Positions 16,508 through 25,404 are shown, numbered from the stretch's first letter. The stretch is 64,000 nucleotides of DNA from Castellaniella defragrans (GCF_014203015.1 NZ_JACHIB010000012.1:78010-142009); one strand, 5' to 3'. Numbers and translations are program-made. Notes: generated from the letters alone by a model not told the origin.

Positions 16508-17533
16508 ATGCGCTTCAAACGACTCATCGGCGCCGCCGCGCTGGCCTTCACGGCCCTGGCCGCCGCCCTGCCGGCCCAGGCCGCCGACTACAAGTCCGAA
16601 TACAAGCTGTCCATCGTGGTGGGCACCAACTTCCCCTGGGGCCAGGGGGCGGTGATCTGGTCCGACCTGGTGCGCGAGCGCACCAACGGCCGCATCAACA
16701 TCAAGGTCTACCCGGGCACCTCCCTGGTCCAGGGCGACCAGACGCGCGAATTCACCGCCATCCGCCAGGGCGTGATCGACATGGCCATCGGCTCGACCAT
16801 CAACTGGTCGCCGCAGGTCAAGGAGCTGAACCTCTTCTCCCTGCCCTTCCTCATGCCCGACTACCCCGCCATCGACGCCCTCACCCAGGGCAAGGTCGGC
16901 GAGGAGCTGTTCGGCATCCTGTCCAAGAAGGGCGTGGTGCCGCTCGCCTGGGGCGAGAACGGCTACCGCCAGCTGTCCAATTCGGCACGCGAGGTCAAGA
17001 CCCCCGAGGACGTCAAGGGCATGAAGCTGCGCGTGGTCGGCTCGCCGCTGTACATCGACATCTACACCGCCCTGGGCGCCAACCCGACGCAGATGAGCTG
17101 GGCCGACGCCCAGCCCGCGCTCGCCAGCGGCGCCGTCGACGGCCAGGAAAACCCGCTGTCCATCTACGCCGGGGCCAAGCTCTACGACGTCGGCCAGAAA
17201 TACCTGAGCCTGTGGAACTACGTGGCCGACCCGCTGATCTTCGTGGTGAACAAGGACGTCTGGGATTCCTGGTCGCCCGAAGACCAGAAGATCGTGCGCG
17301 AGGCCGCCGTCGAGGCGGGCCGCCAGGAAATCGTCATCGCCCGCAAGGGCGTGACCAGCACCGACGATTCCCTGCTGAAGGAAATCGAAGGCCACGGCGT
17401 CAAGGTCACCGTGCTCTCGCCCGAGCAGATCGGCGCCTTCGCCAAGGCCACCCAGCCGGTGTTCGACAAATGGGCCAAGCAGATCGGCCCCGACCTGGTG
17501 CAGCAGGCGCAGGCGGACATCGCCAAGCGCTGA
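16508..17533 (+). CDS. TRAP transporter substrate-binding protein (DctP type), system 3
   Basis: A 341-residue periplasmic binding protein with a signal peptide (MRFKRLIGAAALAFTALAAA, cleavage after AQAA near 26). MKLRVVGSPLYIDIYTALG contains the conserved carboxylate-binding Arg and VDGQENPLSIY the family signature. AAGAGGAG lies just upstream of the ATG. A 97-base gap separates it from the permease, and a strong hairpin follows the stop codon, so this gene closes the transport operon. Confidence 0.92.
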   Translation: MRFKRLIGAAALAFTALAAALPAQAADYKSEYKLSIVVGTNFPWGQGAVIWSDLVRERTNGRINIKVYPGTSLVQGDQTREFTAIRQGVIDMAIGSTINWSPQVKELNLFSLPFLMPDYPAIDALTQGKVGEELFGILSKKGVVPLAWGENGYRQLSNSAREVKTPEDVKGMKLRVVGSPLYIDIYTALGANPTQMSWADAQPALASGAVDGQENPLSIYAGAKLYDVGQKYLSLWNYVADPLIFVVNKDVWDSWSPEDQKIVREAAVEAGRQEIVIARKGVTSTDDSLLKEIEGHGVKVTVLSPEQIGAFAKATQPVFDKWAKQIGPDLVQQAQADIAKR

Positions 17534-17550
17534 GCCCCGCACGGCCCCAC

Positions 17551-17580
17551 GCCCGGCGGGCCGCCGTCCGCCGGGCTTTG
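17551..17580 (+). terminator. Intrinsic-type terminator after TRAP operon 3
   Basis: A 9-bp perfect stem, GCCCGGCGG (17551-17559) pairing with CCGCCGGGC (17568-17576), an 8-base loop, then TTTG and a T-containing stretch, 17 bases after the binding-protein stop codon. The U tract is short, so efficiency is uncertain. Confidence 0.65.
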
Positions 17581-17610
17581 CTTGTCCCCATCCTTCGCTT
17601 GTCCCCATCC
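17580..17610. repeat. Two-copy 17-bp tandem repeat upstream of the hydrolase gene
   Basis: GCTTGTCCCCATCC occurs at 17580-17593 and 17597-17610 with a 3-base spacer, giving a 17-base period. It lies between the terminator and the Shine-Dalgarno of the next gene. The period matches two other tandem repeats at gene ends in this window (19189-19256 and 24433-24480). Confidence 0.7.
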
Positions 17611-17632
17611 CTCATTTCCGCAGGAGTCCTCC

Positions 17633-18430
17633 ATGCCCGTCGTCGAAGTGCTCGATACACACGTTTCCTACGCCGTCGATGGCCAGGGCCCGGCGCTGGT
17701 GCTGGTCGCCGGCACGGGAGGCACGCTGGACAGCAACTGGGGCCACCTGGTGGCGCCCCTGGCTGCCCGCCGCACCGTCATCCGGCCCGACTATTCCGGC
17801 TCGGGCGAGACCACCGATCCGGCCGGCGAACTGAGCCTGGACCTGCTGGCGGCCCAGGTGCTCGGGGCGGCCGACGCGGCGGGCGCCGAATCCTTCGACC
17901 TGGCCGGCTTCTCGCTGGGCGCCTGCGTGGCGGCGCAGATCGCCGCCACGCAGCCGGGGCGCGTCCGCTCCCTGACCCTGCTCGCCGGCTTCTCCACCGG
18001 CCAGGATCCGCGCATGCGCATGCAGTCGGAACTCTGGCTCAATCTCATCCGCCACGATCCCCACGATTTCGCGCGGCTGATCCTGCTCACCGGCTTCAGC
18101 CCCGCCTTCCTCGGGCGCATGGACGCGGCCCAGCTGGCGCAATGGGCCGACGCGGTCGTCGTGTCCAACCGCTGGGAAGGCATCACCCGCCAGATCATGC
18201 TCGACACGCGCCTGGACATCCGCCCGCTGCTGCCCCGCATCGCCGCGCCCACCCTGGTCATCGGCTGCGCGCACGACGCCATGGTGCCCAAGGAGCACGC
18301 GCGCGCCCTGGCCGACGCCATCCCCGGCGCCCGCTACGCCGAACTGGACAGCGGCCACCTGGCGCCGTTCGAGCAGCCCGAGGCGTTCCTGAACCTGCTC
18401 GCCGCCTTCATCGACGCGCCGCGAGGCTGA
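17633..18430 (+). CDS. Alpha/beta hydrolase
   Basis: A 265-residue alpha/beta-hydrolase-fold protein. GFSLGA (about residues 99-104) is the nucleophile elbow (Ser101), the acid is likely Asp near residue 214 in GCAHDAM, and the base is His in LDSGHLAPFEQP near 242. CAGGAG precedes ATG 17633. There is no signal peptide, so it is cytoplasmic. It resembles PcaD/lactonase-type esterases. The position after the TRAP operon suggests it hydrolyses the imported ester, lactone or a downstream product; the substrate is unknown. Confidence 0.85.
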   Translation: MPVVEVLDTHVSYAVDGQGPALVLVAGTGGTLDSNWGHLVAPLAARRTVIRPDYSGSGETTDPAGELSLDLLAAQVLGAADAAGAESFDLAGFSLGACVAAQIAATQPGRVRSLTLLAGFSTGQDPRMRMQSELWLNLIRHDPHDFARLILLTGFSPAFLGRMDAAQLAQWADAVVVSNRWEGITRQIMLDTRLDIRPLLPRIAAPTLVIGCAHDAMVPKEHARALADAIPGARYAELDSGHLAPFEQPEAFLNLLAAFIDAPRG

Positions 18431-18451
18431 ACGCGCCCGCCGCGGCACCCC

Positions 18452-19201
18452 ATGGAAATCACCTTCGACGTCGCCGTCCTGCTGTTCTTCGTCGCGCTGC
18501 TGGCCGGCATCGTCGATGCCATCGCCGGCGGCGGCGGGCTGATCACCATCCCGGCGCTGCTGGCCGCGGGCCTGCCGCCCGGCGCGGCCATCGCCACCAA
18601 CAAGATCGGCGGCATCGCCGGCTCGGCCGCCGCCACGCTGCACTTCCTGCGCATGCGCCAGATCGACCTGAAACGCAGCCGCCGAATGATGCTGGCCACC
18701 TTCCTGGGAGCGCTGGCGGGCGGGATCGCCCTGACCCGCATCGACGGCGGCGTGCTGCGCCAGGTGATCCCGTTCCTGCTGATCGGCTTCGCCCTGTACT
18801 TCCTGCTGTCGCCGCGCGTCGGCGCCGAGGACCGCGCCCAGCGCCTCACGCCCGCCCTGTACGCGGCCACCCTGGCGCCGCTGATCGGCTTCTACGACGG
18901 CTTCTTCGGCCCGGGCACGGGCACCTTCCTGGCGATCTCCTGCGTCACGCTGCTGGGCTTCAACCTGGTCAAGGCCACGGCGCACGCCAAGCTGCTGAAC
19001 CTGTGCAGCAACCTCGCCTCGGTGCTGTTCTTCGCCGCCAGCGGCCACATCGTCTGGGCCTTCGGCCTGCCCATGCTGGCGGGCCAGTGGATCGGCGGCA
19101 CCATCGGCGCGCGCCTGGCCGTCACGCGCGGCCACCAGCTGATCCGCGTGCTGATGGTGATCATGGCGGTGATCGTGTCGGTGAAGATGCTGCTGGAATG
19201 A
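18452..19201 (+). CDS. TSUP family (TauE/SafE) membrane transporter
   Basis: A 249-residue membrane protein with about eight hydrophobic segments. GIVDAIAGGGGLITIPALL near the N-terminus and FYDGFFGPGTGTFL in the middle are the two repeated signatures of the TauE/SafE (TSUP) family, which exports sulfite, sulfoacetate or other organic anions. It begins 21 bases after the hydrolase stop codon, so the two are probably co-transcribed. The specific substrate cannot be inferred. Confidence 0.9.
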   Translation: MEITFDVAVLLFFVALLAGIVDAIAGGGGLITIPALLAAGLPPGAAIATNKIGGIAGSAAATLHFLRMRQIDLKRSRRMMLATFLGALAGGIALTRIDGGVLRQVIPFLLIGFALYFLLSPRVGAEDRAQRLTPALYAATLAPLIGFYDGFFGPGTGTFLAISCVTLLGFNLVKATAHAKLLNLCSNLASVLFFAASGHIVWAFGLPMLAGQWIGGTIGARLAVTRGHQLIRVLMVIMAVIVSVKMLLE

Positions 19202-19256
19202 GCGCGCTGCTGGAATGAGCGCATTGCTGGAATGAACGTGCCGCGGGAATGAGCCC
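19189..19256. repeat. Four-copy 17-bp tandem repeat over the TSUP stop codon
   Basis: Four consecutive 17-base units: two identical copies of GCTGCTGGAATGAGCGC (19189-19205, 19206-19222), then ATTGCTGGAATGAACGT and GCCGCGGGAATGAGCCC with increasing divergence. The first copy holds the last codons and TGA of the TSUP gene, so the 3' end of the gene has been tandemly duplicated into the intergenic region, by slippage or unequal recombination. Confidence 0.85.
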
Positions 19257-19453
19257 GCGCCCCGGCCGCGGGCCGGGATGGCAACCGGCATGGCAGGCCC
19301 GGTCAAGACGCCGCACCGGAATGCGCAAATAGTGGACCATCCCCGCGTCCGGATCCCGGGCGCGCAGGGCAAAGGAGAGCGCCCGGCCATTTCCCGCCGG
19401 CCGCAGACGCAGGGGCTCGCGACGAAGCCCCATCGAACAGCCGAGGTCCGCAC
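19257..19453. other. Intergenic region upstream of the APC permease
   Basis: About 200 bases with no credible gene. GGAGA is seen far upstream of the permease ATG, but no strong Shine-Dalgarno is adjacent to it. I find no convincing promoter pair or operator. Confidence 0.4.
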
Positions 19454-20953
19454 ATGTCATTCAACGCAAGACTCGACGCCCACCTGAACCAGGGCGTCAT
19501 CGGGTTTCCCACGGCCCTGGCCAGCACCGTGGGCCTGATCATGGCCAGCCCCGTGATCCTGACCGCCACCATGGGCTTCGGCCTGGGCGGCAGCGCCTTC
19601 GCCATCGCCATCGTGATCGCCCTGGTGATGATGCTGGCGCAATCCACCACCTTCGCCGAAGCCGCCGCCATCCTGCCCACGACCGGCTCCGTGTACGACT
19701 ACATTTCCTGCGGCATGGGGCGGTTCTTCGCCATCACCGGCACCATTTCGGCCTACCTGATCGTGCACGTCTTCGCCGGCACGGCCGAGACCATCCTGTC
19801 GGGCGTCATGGCCCTGGTCAATTTCGAGCATCTCAACACCCTGGCCGAATCGGCCGGCGGCTCCTGGCTGCTGGGGGTCGCCTTCGTGCTAGTCTTCGGC
19901 GTGCTGAACGCCTTCGGGGTCAGCGTCTTCGGCAAGGCCGAAGTCGTGCTCACCTTCGGCATGTGGACCACGCTGATGGCGTTCGGCGTGCTGGGCCTGT
20001 TCGCCGCGCCGGCCGTCCGGCTCGACGGCTGGTTCGGCGCTTCGGAAATCGGCACCGACCCGCTCACCATCCTGTCGCTGGTGGGCATGGCCATGTTCAT
20101 GTTCGTCGGCGCCGAATTCGTCACGCCCCTGGCGCCCGACCTGAAACGCTCGGCCCGGGTGCTGCCGCGCGCCATGGCCCTGGGCCTGTTCGGCGTGGCC
20201 GCCTGCATGTTCATCTACGGCGCGGCCATGCGGCGCCAGGTCGAGAACGTGCTGCTGGACCCGGCCCTCGGCGTCCGCCTGCTCGACACGCCGATGGCGA
20301 TCCCGCAGTTCGCGCGCCAGGTCATGGGCGACATCGGCCCCATCTGGCTGGGCATCGGCTTCCTGTTCGCCGGCGCCGCCACCATCAACACCCTGATGGC
20401 GGGCGTCCCGCGCATCATGTACGGCATGGCCGTCGACGGCACCCTGCCGCGCCTGTTCGCCTACCTGCATCCACGCTTCAAGACGCCGGTGGTCTGCATC
20501 GCCGTCGCCATGGCGATTCCCTGCCTGCACGCGCTCTGGCTGGGCGGCAACGCCGACCACCTGCTCAACCTGGTGCTCGCCGCGGTCTGCGCCTGGGCCA
20601 CCGCCTACCTGCTGGTCACGCTGTCGGTCGTGATCCTGCGCATCCGCCGCCCCGACCTGCCGCGCGCCTACCGCGCGCCCTTCTTCCCCCTGCCGCAGAT
20701 CGTCTCCAGCGCCGGCATGCTGCTGGGCATGTGGTTCATCACGCCGCCGGGCATGGATCCCGCGGACGTGTACGTGTCCTTCGCCCTCATGCTGGGCGGC
20801 ACGGCGGCCTACGCCCTGTTCTGGACCCTGGCCGTCCAGCGCGTCCATCCCTTCCGCCCCGTGCCGGTCGAGGAAGTCCTCGAAAAGGAATTCCGCGCCC
20901 GCGCGGCGGCGCAGCCGGCCCCGTCCCATGTCCTGGCTGCGAAGGCTGTCTGA
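19454..20953 (+). CDS. APC-superfamily amino acid/amine permease
   Basis: A 499-residue inner-membrane protein with about twelve hydrophobic segments. The first helix region VGLIMASPVILTATMGFGLGG matches the APC unwound-helix substrate motif, and ILPTTGSVYDYISCGMG the conserved loop after helix 2. It imports an amino acid or amine by proton or sodium coupling. The next gene begins inside its last 26 bases. A downstream AraC regulator, FAD amine oxidase and cupin suggest that the substrate is an amine or polyamine-like compound (inference). Confidence 0.88.
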   Translation: MSFNARLDAHLNQGVIGFPTALASTVGLIMASPVILTATMGFGLGGSAFAIAIVIALVMMLAQSTTFAEAAAILPTTGSVYDYISCGMGRFFAITGTISAYLIVHVFAGTAETILSGVMALVNFEHLNTLAESAGGSWLLGVAFVLVFGVLNAFGVSVFGKAEVVLTFGMWTTLMAFGVLGLFAAPAVRLDGWFGASEIGTDPLTILSLVGMAMFMFVGAEFVTPLAPDLKRSARVLPRAMALGLFGVAACMFIYGAAMRRQVENVLLDPALGVRLLDTPMAIPQFARQVMGDIGPIWLGIGFLFAGAATINTLMAGVPRIMYGMAVDGTLPRLFAYLHPRFKTPVVCIAVAMAIPCLHALWLGGNADHLLNLVLAAVCAWATAYLLVTLSVVILRIRRPDLPRAYRAPFFPLPQIVSSAGMLLGMWFITPPGMDPADVYVSFALMLGGTAAYALFWTLAVQRVHPFRPVPVEEVLEKEFRARAAAQPAPSHVLAAKAV

Positions 20954-21512
20954 GGCCCTGGACCGGCGCGGCCCCGCCGGCTATCGGCCGGGAGTCACGC
21001 TGGGGCACGTGCGGCGGGACTTCCACGACTGGCGCTGCGAACCGCTGGACGCGCGCGGCGCCCGCTTCGGCCGGCCCGGCGCGGCGCTGGTGTTCGAGGT
21101 GCGGGAGCGCACGCAGTCCGAGCTGCTGATGCATCTCGTGCTGACGGACTTCATCGTCCGGGCGCCCGCCCGCCACCCCGCGCCCGCCCGGCTCGACGTC
21201 CGCCACACCGGCGCCTGGCGCCGCACCGGCCTGCGCTACGCGGCCCGGCGCGGCGCGCCGCCGCCCGAGGCGCTGCTGGCCGAACTGCGCGAGGACCCCG
21301 CGCTGCGCGCGGCGCTGATGCCGCTGGACTTCAAGCGCCTGCGCATCGAACGCCAGGCCGCCGGCTGGACCGCCACCCTGGAGCACATGGCCGGCAGCGA
21401 GGTCGTCAACCGCATGCCGGCCTTCCGGCGCTACATCGCCTTCGCCCCGGCGCAGCGCGACGCCCTGCTGGCCGCCCTGGCGCGCCTGCAGGCCATCCTG
21501 GCGCGGCACTGA
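20928..21512 (+). CDS. DUF3156-like protein
   Basis: A 194-residue soluble protein rich in Arg and Ala, with no signal peptide or membrane segment. I recognise it as probably DUF3156, a family of unknown function often encoded beside APC permeases in Proteobacteria (from memory). It starts within the 3' end of the permease gene, so it is translationally coupled and may serve the same substrate. An ATCCGG/CCGGAT hairpin (21520-21537) follows the stop without a T tract. No enzymatic motif is apparent. Confidence 0.7.
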   Translation: MSWLRRLSEALDRRGPAGYRPGVTLGHVRRDFHDWRCEPLDARGARFGRPGAALVFEVRERTQSELLMHLVLTDFIVRAPARHPAPARLDVRHTGAWRRTGLRYAARRGAPPPEALLAELREDPALRAALMPLDFKRLRIERQAAGWTATLEHMAGSEVVNRMPAFRRYIAFAPAQRDALLAALARLQAILARH

Positions 21513-21563
21513 GCCGCCGATCCGGATTAGCCCGGATACCCGGACGCCGGCGATCTCTGTATA

Positions 21564-21577
21564 ACTAACATATTAGT
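21564..21577. promoter_or_regulatory. AT-rich dyad upstream of the AraC regulator
   Basis: ACTAA-CATA-TTAGT, an imperfect 14-base dyad in an otherwise GC-rich region, 45 bases before the AraC-family ATG. An outer TCTCT/AGAGA pair (21554-21558 and 21581-21585) extends the symmetry. It could be an autoregulatory operator or overlap the -10 element. Confidence 0.4.
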
Positions 21578-21622
21578 CATAGAGAGTGCGCCAGCCCCGG
21601 CCCCCGCGCAGGAGGAATCCCC

Positions 21623-22558
21623 ATGGACACGCAAGAGACGGCTCACGACAGTCTGGAGACCTGGACCGCCGCGCTGCAAGCCATCTGCGGACACTTCGAG
21701 ACGAGAACGGCCCTGGACCCGTCGCTGTTCATCGGCAGGATCGCCCTGGCCTCCCACGCGGGCGTCGAAGTCGCCCACCTGAAGACCAACGCGGGCCTGA
21801 TTTCCCGCCCCAGCCACCGGCCGGACCACGACAACGACCAGCACTGCTTCCTGGTCAGCCAGCGCAGCGGCCGCGCGCGCATCGCCCAGGACGACCGCAG
21901 CATCCTGCTGGAGCCGGGCGAACTGCTGCTGATGGATTCGGTGGGCTCCTGCTCGATCACCCCGATCGGCCTGATCGAGCACGCCTCCCTGCCGCTGCCG
22001 CGCAGCCTGGTCACCCGCAAGCTCGGGCAGCGGCCCTTCGGCAGGATCTCCGCCTGCCGGGCCTCGGGGCGCATGCTGCACCTGATGGTCAACCAGCTCT
22101 GCCGCCGCACGCTGACCAGCGCGGCGGAGGCCGAGGCCGACGCCCTGCGCGACGCCCTGCTGCAGCTGCTGCCCGCGGCCCTGGCGCCGGACGATGCGCC
22201 CGAGGCGAACCCGGAGGCCCTGCCGGGCGACAGCCTGCTGGAATACGCCCGGCAGCTGATCGACGAGTCCCTGGGCCAGGCCTCGCTCGACCCCGATGCG
22301 CTGGCCCGCCGCATGAAGATCTCGGTGCGCCGCCTGTACCGGCTGTTCGAGGCCGAGAACGACAGCGTCTGCCGCTACATCCAGCACAGGAGGCTGCAGC
22401 GCTGCGCCCAGGACCTGTCCGATCCCGCGCTGAAATCGCACTCCATCACCACCATCGCCTTCAAATGGGGGTTCGTGGATTCCGCCCACTTCAGCCGCTC
22501 CTTCAAGAAGCACTACGCGCTCGCGCCCCGCGAATACCGCCAGCGCGCGCTGGCGTAG
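21623..22558 (+). CDS. AraC/XylS-family transcriptional regulator (FeaR-like)
   Basis: A 311-residue regulator. The C-terminal ~100 residues carry two helix-turn-helix units: SLDPDALARRMKISVRRLYR (about 222-241) and ITTIAFKWGFVDSAHFSRSF (about 275-294), ending in the P-x-E-Y-R signature. The N-terminal ~180 residues look like the AraC_binding_2 effector domain of FeaR/NphR-type activators of amine or aromatic catabolism (RARIAQDDRSILLEPGELLLMDS). CAGGAGGA precedes the ATG. It likely activates the FAD oxidase and cupin genes downstream, and perhaps the permease upstream. Confidence 0.88.
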   Translation: MDTQETAHDSLETWTAALQAICGHFETRTALDPSLFIGRIALASHAGVEVAHLKTNAGLISRPSHRPDHDNDQHCFLVSQRSGRARIAQDDRSILLEPGELLLMDSVGSCSITPIGLIEHASLPLPRSLVTRKLGQRPFGRISACRASGRMLHLMVNQLCRRTLTSAAEAEADALRDALLQLLPAALAPDDAPEANPEALPGDSLLEYARQLIDESLGQASLDPDALARRMKISVRRLYRLFEAENDSVCRYIQHRRLQRCAQDLSDPALKSHSITTIAFKWGFVDSAHFSRSFKKHYALAPREYRQRALA

Positions 22559-22744
22559 CCGGCCCGCGGCGGCGGGGCCTGTCAATCCCGGACAAGCCCG
22601 CCGCACGATCAGGCAAGACGGCGACCCCGCTTCCGGCGCCTAATATCCCCGCCGCCCGACGACCTTCGACCGGCGCCCGCGCGCCTGCGCCACGCCGGCC
22701 CCGCGCCGTTTCCAACGCCCGCTGTCATCACCGCCCTCGCTGTC

Positions 22745-24043
22745 ATGATCAATATCGAAACCCCCACCTACTACACGGCCACCCGGAAATACGACCTGAG
22801 CTTTCCCTCGCTGGAGGCCGACATCGACGCCGACGTCGTGGTCATCGGCGGCGGATTCTCCGGCATCAACACCGCCCTGGAGCTGGCCGAGAAGGGCGTC
22901 ACCCACATCGTCGTGCTCGAAGGCCGCTACCTGGGCTTCGGCGGCACCGGCCGCAACGGCGGGCAGATCATGGCCGGCATCGGCCACGACCTGGAAAAGA
23001 TCCGCAAGGACGTCGGCGAGGACGGTCTGCGCCGGATCTTCGAGATCAGCGACATGGGCGCCGACATCATCAAGGACCGGATCCGGAAATACGGCATCGA
23101 TGCCGACTTCCAGCACGGCTACGGCTACATGGGCTTCAACGCCCGCCAGGCGAAGACCCTGCGGGCCTGGGAGAAGGAATTCAAGTCGCTGGGCTCGCGC
23201 CACGAGATCCGCTATCTCGAAGGCGCCGACGTCCGCCAGATCATCGGCACCGACGCCTACCACTGCGGCCTGCTGCACATGGGCGGCGGCCACGTCCACT
23301 CGCTGAACCTGCTGCTGGGCGAGGCCCGGGCGCTGGCGAGCCACGGCGCGCAGATCTTTGAATACAGCCCCGCCCTGGAAGTGCGCTACGGCGATCGCAT
23401 CACCGTGCGCACCGGCAAGGGCTCCGTCCGGGCCGCCAAGCTGCTCTGGGCCTGCGACAGCTTCCTGAACCGGCTCGAACCCGAGCTGCACCGGACCACC
23501 ATCAACACCTACGCCTTCCAGCTGATGACCGAGCCCCTGTCCGAGGAGCTGATCCGGCGCATCAGCCCGATCCGGGGCGCCTACAGCGACATCCGCCCCA
23601 TCATCGACTACTACCGCGTGACCAACGAAAACCGCCTGCTGTTCGGCGCGGCCACCCCCTTCGTCGAGCACATCCCGCTCGACCTCAAGGCCTGGAACCG
23701 CAGGCTGATGCTGAAGATCTTCCCCTACCTCGCGGACGTGAAGATCGACCTCGCCTGGGGCGGGCCGATGGCCTGCAGCCCGAACCTGTTCCCCCAGATC
23801 GGCACCCTGCCGGGCCGCCCCAACGCGTTTTTCGTGCAGGGCTATTCGGGCTTCGGCGTCACCCCCAGCCACATCATCTGCAAGGTCCTGGCCGAAGGCA
23901 TACACGAAGGCTCGGACCGCTACGAGCTGATCCGCTCGGTGCGCCGGATCCGGGTCGTGGGCAAGGACCATTTCCGCCCCGTGCTGCTGACCGCCGGCAA
24001 GACCTGGCACCAGATCTCCGGCTACTGGAACGGCCGCCGCTGA
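22745..24043 (+). CDS. FAD-dependent amine/amino acid oxidoreductase (DadA/PuuB type)
   Basis: A 432-residue DAO-family flavoprotein. VVIGGGFSGINTALELAEKG (about 30-49) is the FAD-binding GxGxxG region and GGTGRNGGQIMAGIG the second motif typical of gamma-glutamylputrescine oxidase-like enzymes. GYSGFGVTPSH near residue 377 is the C-terminal FAD contact. It oxidises a primary or secondary amine to aldehyde or imine. Context (AraC activator, APC permease, cupin) suggests an inducible amine-degradation unit. No Shine-Dalgarno is obvious at 22745. Confidence 0.85.
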   Translation: MINIETPTYYTATRKYDLSFPSLEADIDADVVVIGGGFSGINTALELAEKGVTHIVVLEGRYLGFGGTGRNGGQIMAGIGHDLEKIRKDVGEDGLRRIFEISDMGADIIKDRIRKYGIDADFQHGYGYMGFNARQAKTLRAWEKEFKSLGSRHEIRYLEGADVRQIIGTDAYHCGLLHMGGGHVHSLNLLLGEARALASHGAQIFEYSPALEVRYGDRITVRTGKGSVRAAKLLWACDSFLNRLEPELHRTTINTYAFQLMTEPLSEELIRRISPIRGAYSDIRPIIDYYRVTNENRLLFGAATPFVEHIPLDLKAWNRRLMLKIFPYLADVKIDLAWGGPMACSPNLFPQIGTLPGRPNAFFVQGYSGFGVTPSHIICKVLAEGIHEGSDRYELIRSVRRIRVVGKDHFRPVLLTAGKTWHQISGYWNGRR

Positions 24044-24078
24044 TTTCACCCACCGTTTTTTCCACACAGGAACCTCCC

Positions 24079-24444
24079 ATGAGCTTGACCCCCATCCCCA
24101 AAGGCATCACCCTCGACCAGCTGGACCCCTGGGGGACCGTGGCCGACCTGGGCTCCGAAATCCTCGAAGGCGATCCGCGGGCCTTCGGCCGGATGACCGA
24201 CGGCGCGCCCGACTCCCCGGTCAGCGCCGCCTTCTTCGGCACCACCCGAAGCCGGTTCCGCATGGTCTATCCGTTCAACGAGCAGGCCACCGTCGTCACC
24301 GGCGCGGTGCGCCTGACGGACGAGTCCACCGGCCAGTCCACCCATTTCGGCGTCGGCGATTCCTGGTTCGTCACCAAGGGCACGCCGGTGCTGTGGGAAA
24401 TCCTCAGCGACAGCTTCGTCAAGCACTATCACGCGGTCGCCTGA
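24079..24444 (+). CDS. Cupin-domain protein (DUF861/EutQ-like)
   Basis: A 121-residue single-domain beta-barrel protein. EQATVVTGAVRLTDESTG followed by GVGDSWFVTKGTPVLWEI is the cupin motif pair characteristic of the small (S)-ureidoglycine aminohydrolase/DUF861 group often found next to amine oxidases. Metal-binding His are scarce, so it may be non-catalytic. It begins 35 bases after the oxidase stop codon with CAGGA upstream, and is probably in the same operon. Confidence 0.8.
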   Translation: MSLTPIPKGITLDQLDPWGTVADLGSEILEGDPRAFGRMTDGAPDSPVSAAFFGTTRSRFRMVYPFNEQATVVTGAVRLTDESTGQSTHFGVGDSWFVTKGTPVLWEILSDSFVKHYHAVA

Positions 24445-24480
24445 CTGGCGCGGTCGCCTGAGCGCGGTCGCCTGACTGGC
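24433..24480. repeat. Tandem repeat of the cupin gene's last codons
   Basis: GCGGTCGCCTGA, the last codons and stop of the cupin gene, is repeated three times, starting at 24433, 24450 and 24464. The first and third copies extend to GCGGTCGCCTGACTGGC (17 bases). As at 19189-19256, a gene terminus has been duplicated into the intergenic region. Confidence 0.8.
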
Positions 24481-24540
24481 GCCGCCGCGTATGCGGTCCT
24501 ATCATGATTCCTTCCACCGACTCATGACAGGACGGTTCCC

Positions 24541-25404
24541 ATGCCCACCACACCCAATGCGGCCGCCTCCGGCACGTTCCTGATCGGCGGCGACATCCCC
24601 GTCCACCGGCTCGGCTACGGGGCCATGCGCATCACCGGCCCCGGCATCTGGGGGCCGCCGGCGGACCCGGCCGCCGCCCTGGCCACGCTGCGGCGCCTGC
24701 CCGAACTCGGGGTGAACTTCATCGACACGGCCGACAGCTACGGGCCGTTCGTCAGCGAGGACCTGATCCGCGAAGCCCTGCATCCCTATGCGGGGCTGCT
24801 GATCGCCACCAAGGGCGGGCTGCTGCGCCACGGCCCCGACAAATGGGTGCCGCTGGGCGATCCCGGCTACCTGCGCCAGTGCGTGCTGATGAGCCTGCGC
24901 CGGCTGGGGCTGGAGCGCATCGACCTGTGGCAGCTGCACCGCCTGGACCCCGGCGCATCGCGCCAGGCCCAGCTGCAGGCGATCGCCGACATGCGCCGCG
25001 AAGGCCTGATCCGCCACGTGGGCCTGAGCGAAGTCCAGCCGGCCGACATCCAGGAAGCCCAGCAGTATTTTCCCGTCGCCACCGTGCAGAACCAGTACAA
25101 CCTGGGCGAGCGCAAAAGCGAGGCCGTGCTGGACTACTGCACCGAACACCGCATCGGCTTCATTCCCTGGTATCCGCTGAATGCGGGCAAGCTGGCACGG
25201 CCCGGCTCCAAGCTGGAGGACATCGCCCGGCACCACGGCGTCACGACCAGCGCCATCGCCCTGGCCTGGCTGCTGAAGCGCTCGCCGGTGATGCTGCCCA
25301 TCCCCGGGACTGCCAATCCCGACCACCTGGCCCAGAACGTGGCGGCCGCCCAGGTCAGCCTGAGCGACCAGGAATTCGACGCGCTGGACCGGGCGGCCGC
25401 CTGA
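24541..25404 (+). CDS. Aldo/keto reductase
   Basis: A 287-residue AKR barrel protein. The catalytic tetrad is visible: Asp63 and Tyr68 in FIDTADSYG, Lys in IATKGG near 91, and His in DLWQLHRLD near 126. The C-terminal segment [19 protein letters not shown] is the NADPH-binding region of this family. It reduces an aldehyde or ketone, possibly the aldehyde made by the FAD oxidase upstream, or acts as a general detoxifier. CAGGACGG precedes the ATG. It has its own 96-base upstream region and may be a separate unit. Confidence 0.88.
   Translation: MPTTPNAAASGTFLIGGDIPVHRLGYGAMRITGPGIWGPPADPAAALATLRRLPELGVNFIDTADSYGPFVSEDLIREALHPYAGLLIATKGGLLRHGPDKWVPLGDPGYLRQCVLMSLRRLGLERIDLWQLHRLDPGASRQAQLQAIADMRREGLIRHVGLSEVQPADIQEAQQYFPVATVQNQYNLGERKSEAVLDYCTEHRIGFIPWYPLNAGKLARPGSKLEDIARHHGVTTSAIALAWLLKRSPVMLPIPGTANPDHLAQNVAAAQVSLSDQEFDALDRAAA

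Noticed and set aside
21520..21537. A 6-bp hairpin after the DUF3156-like gene as an intrinsic terminator
   Set aside because: Short stem and no T tract; not strong enough to list as a terminator.
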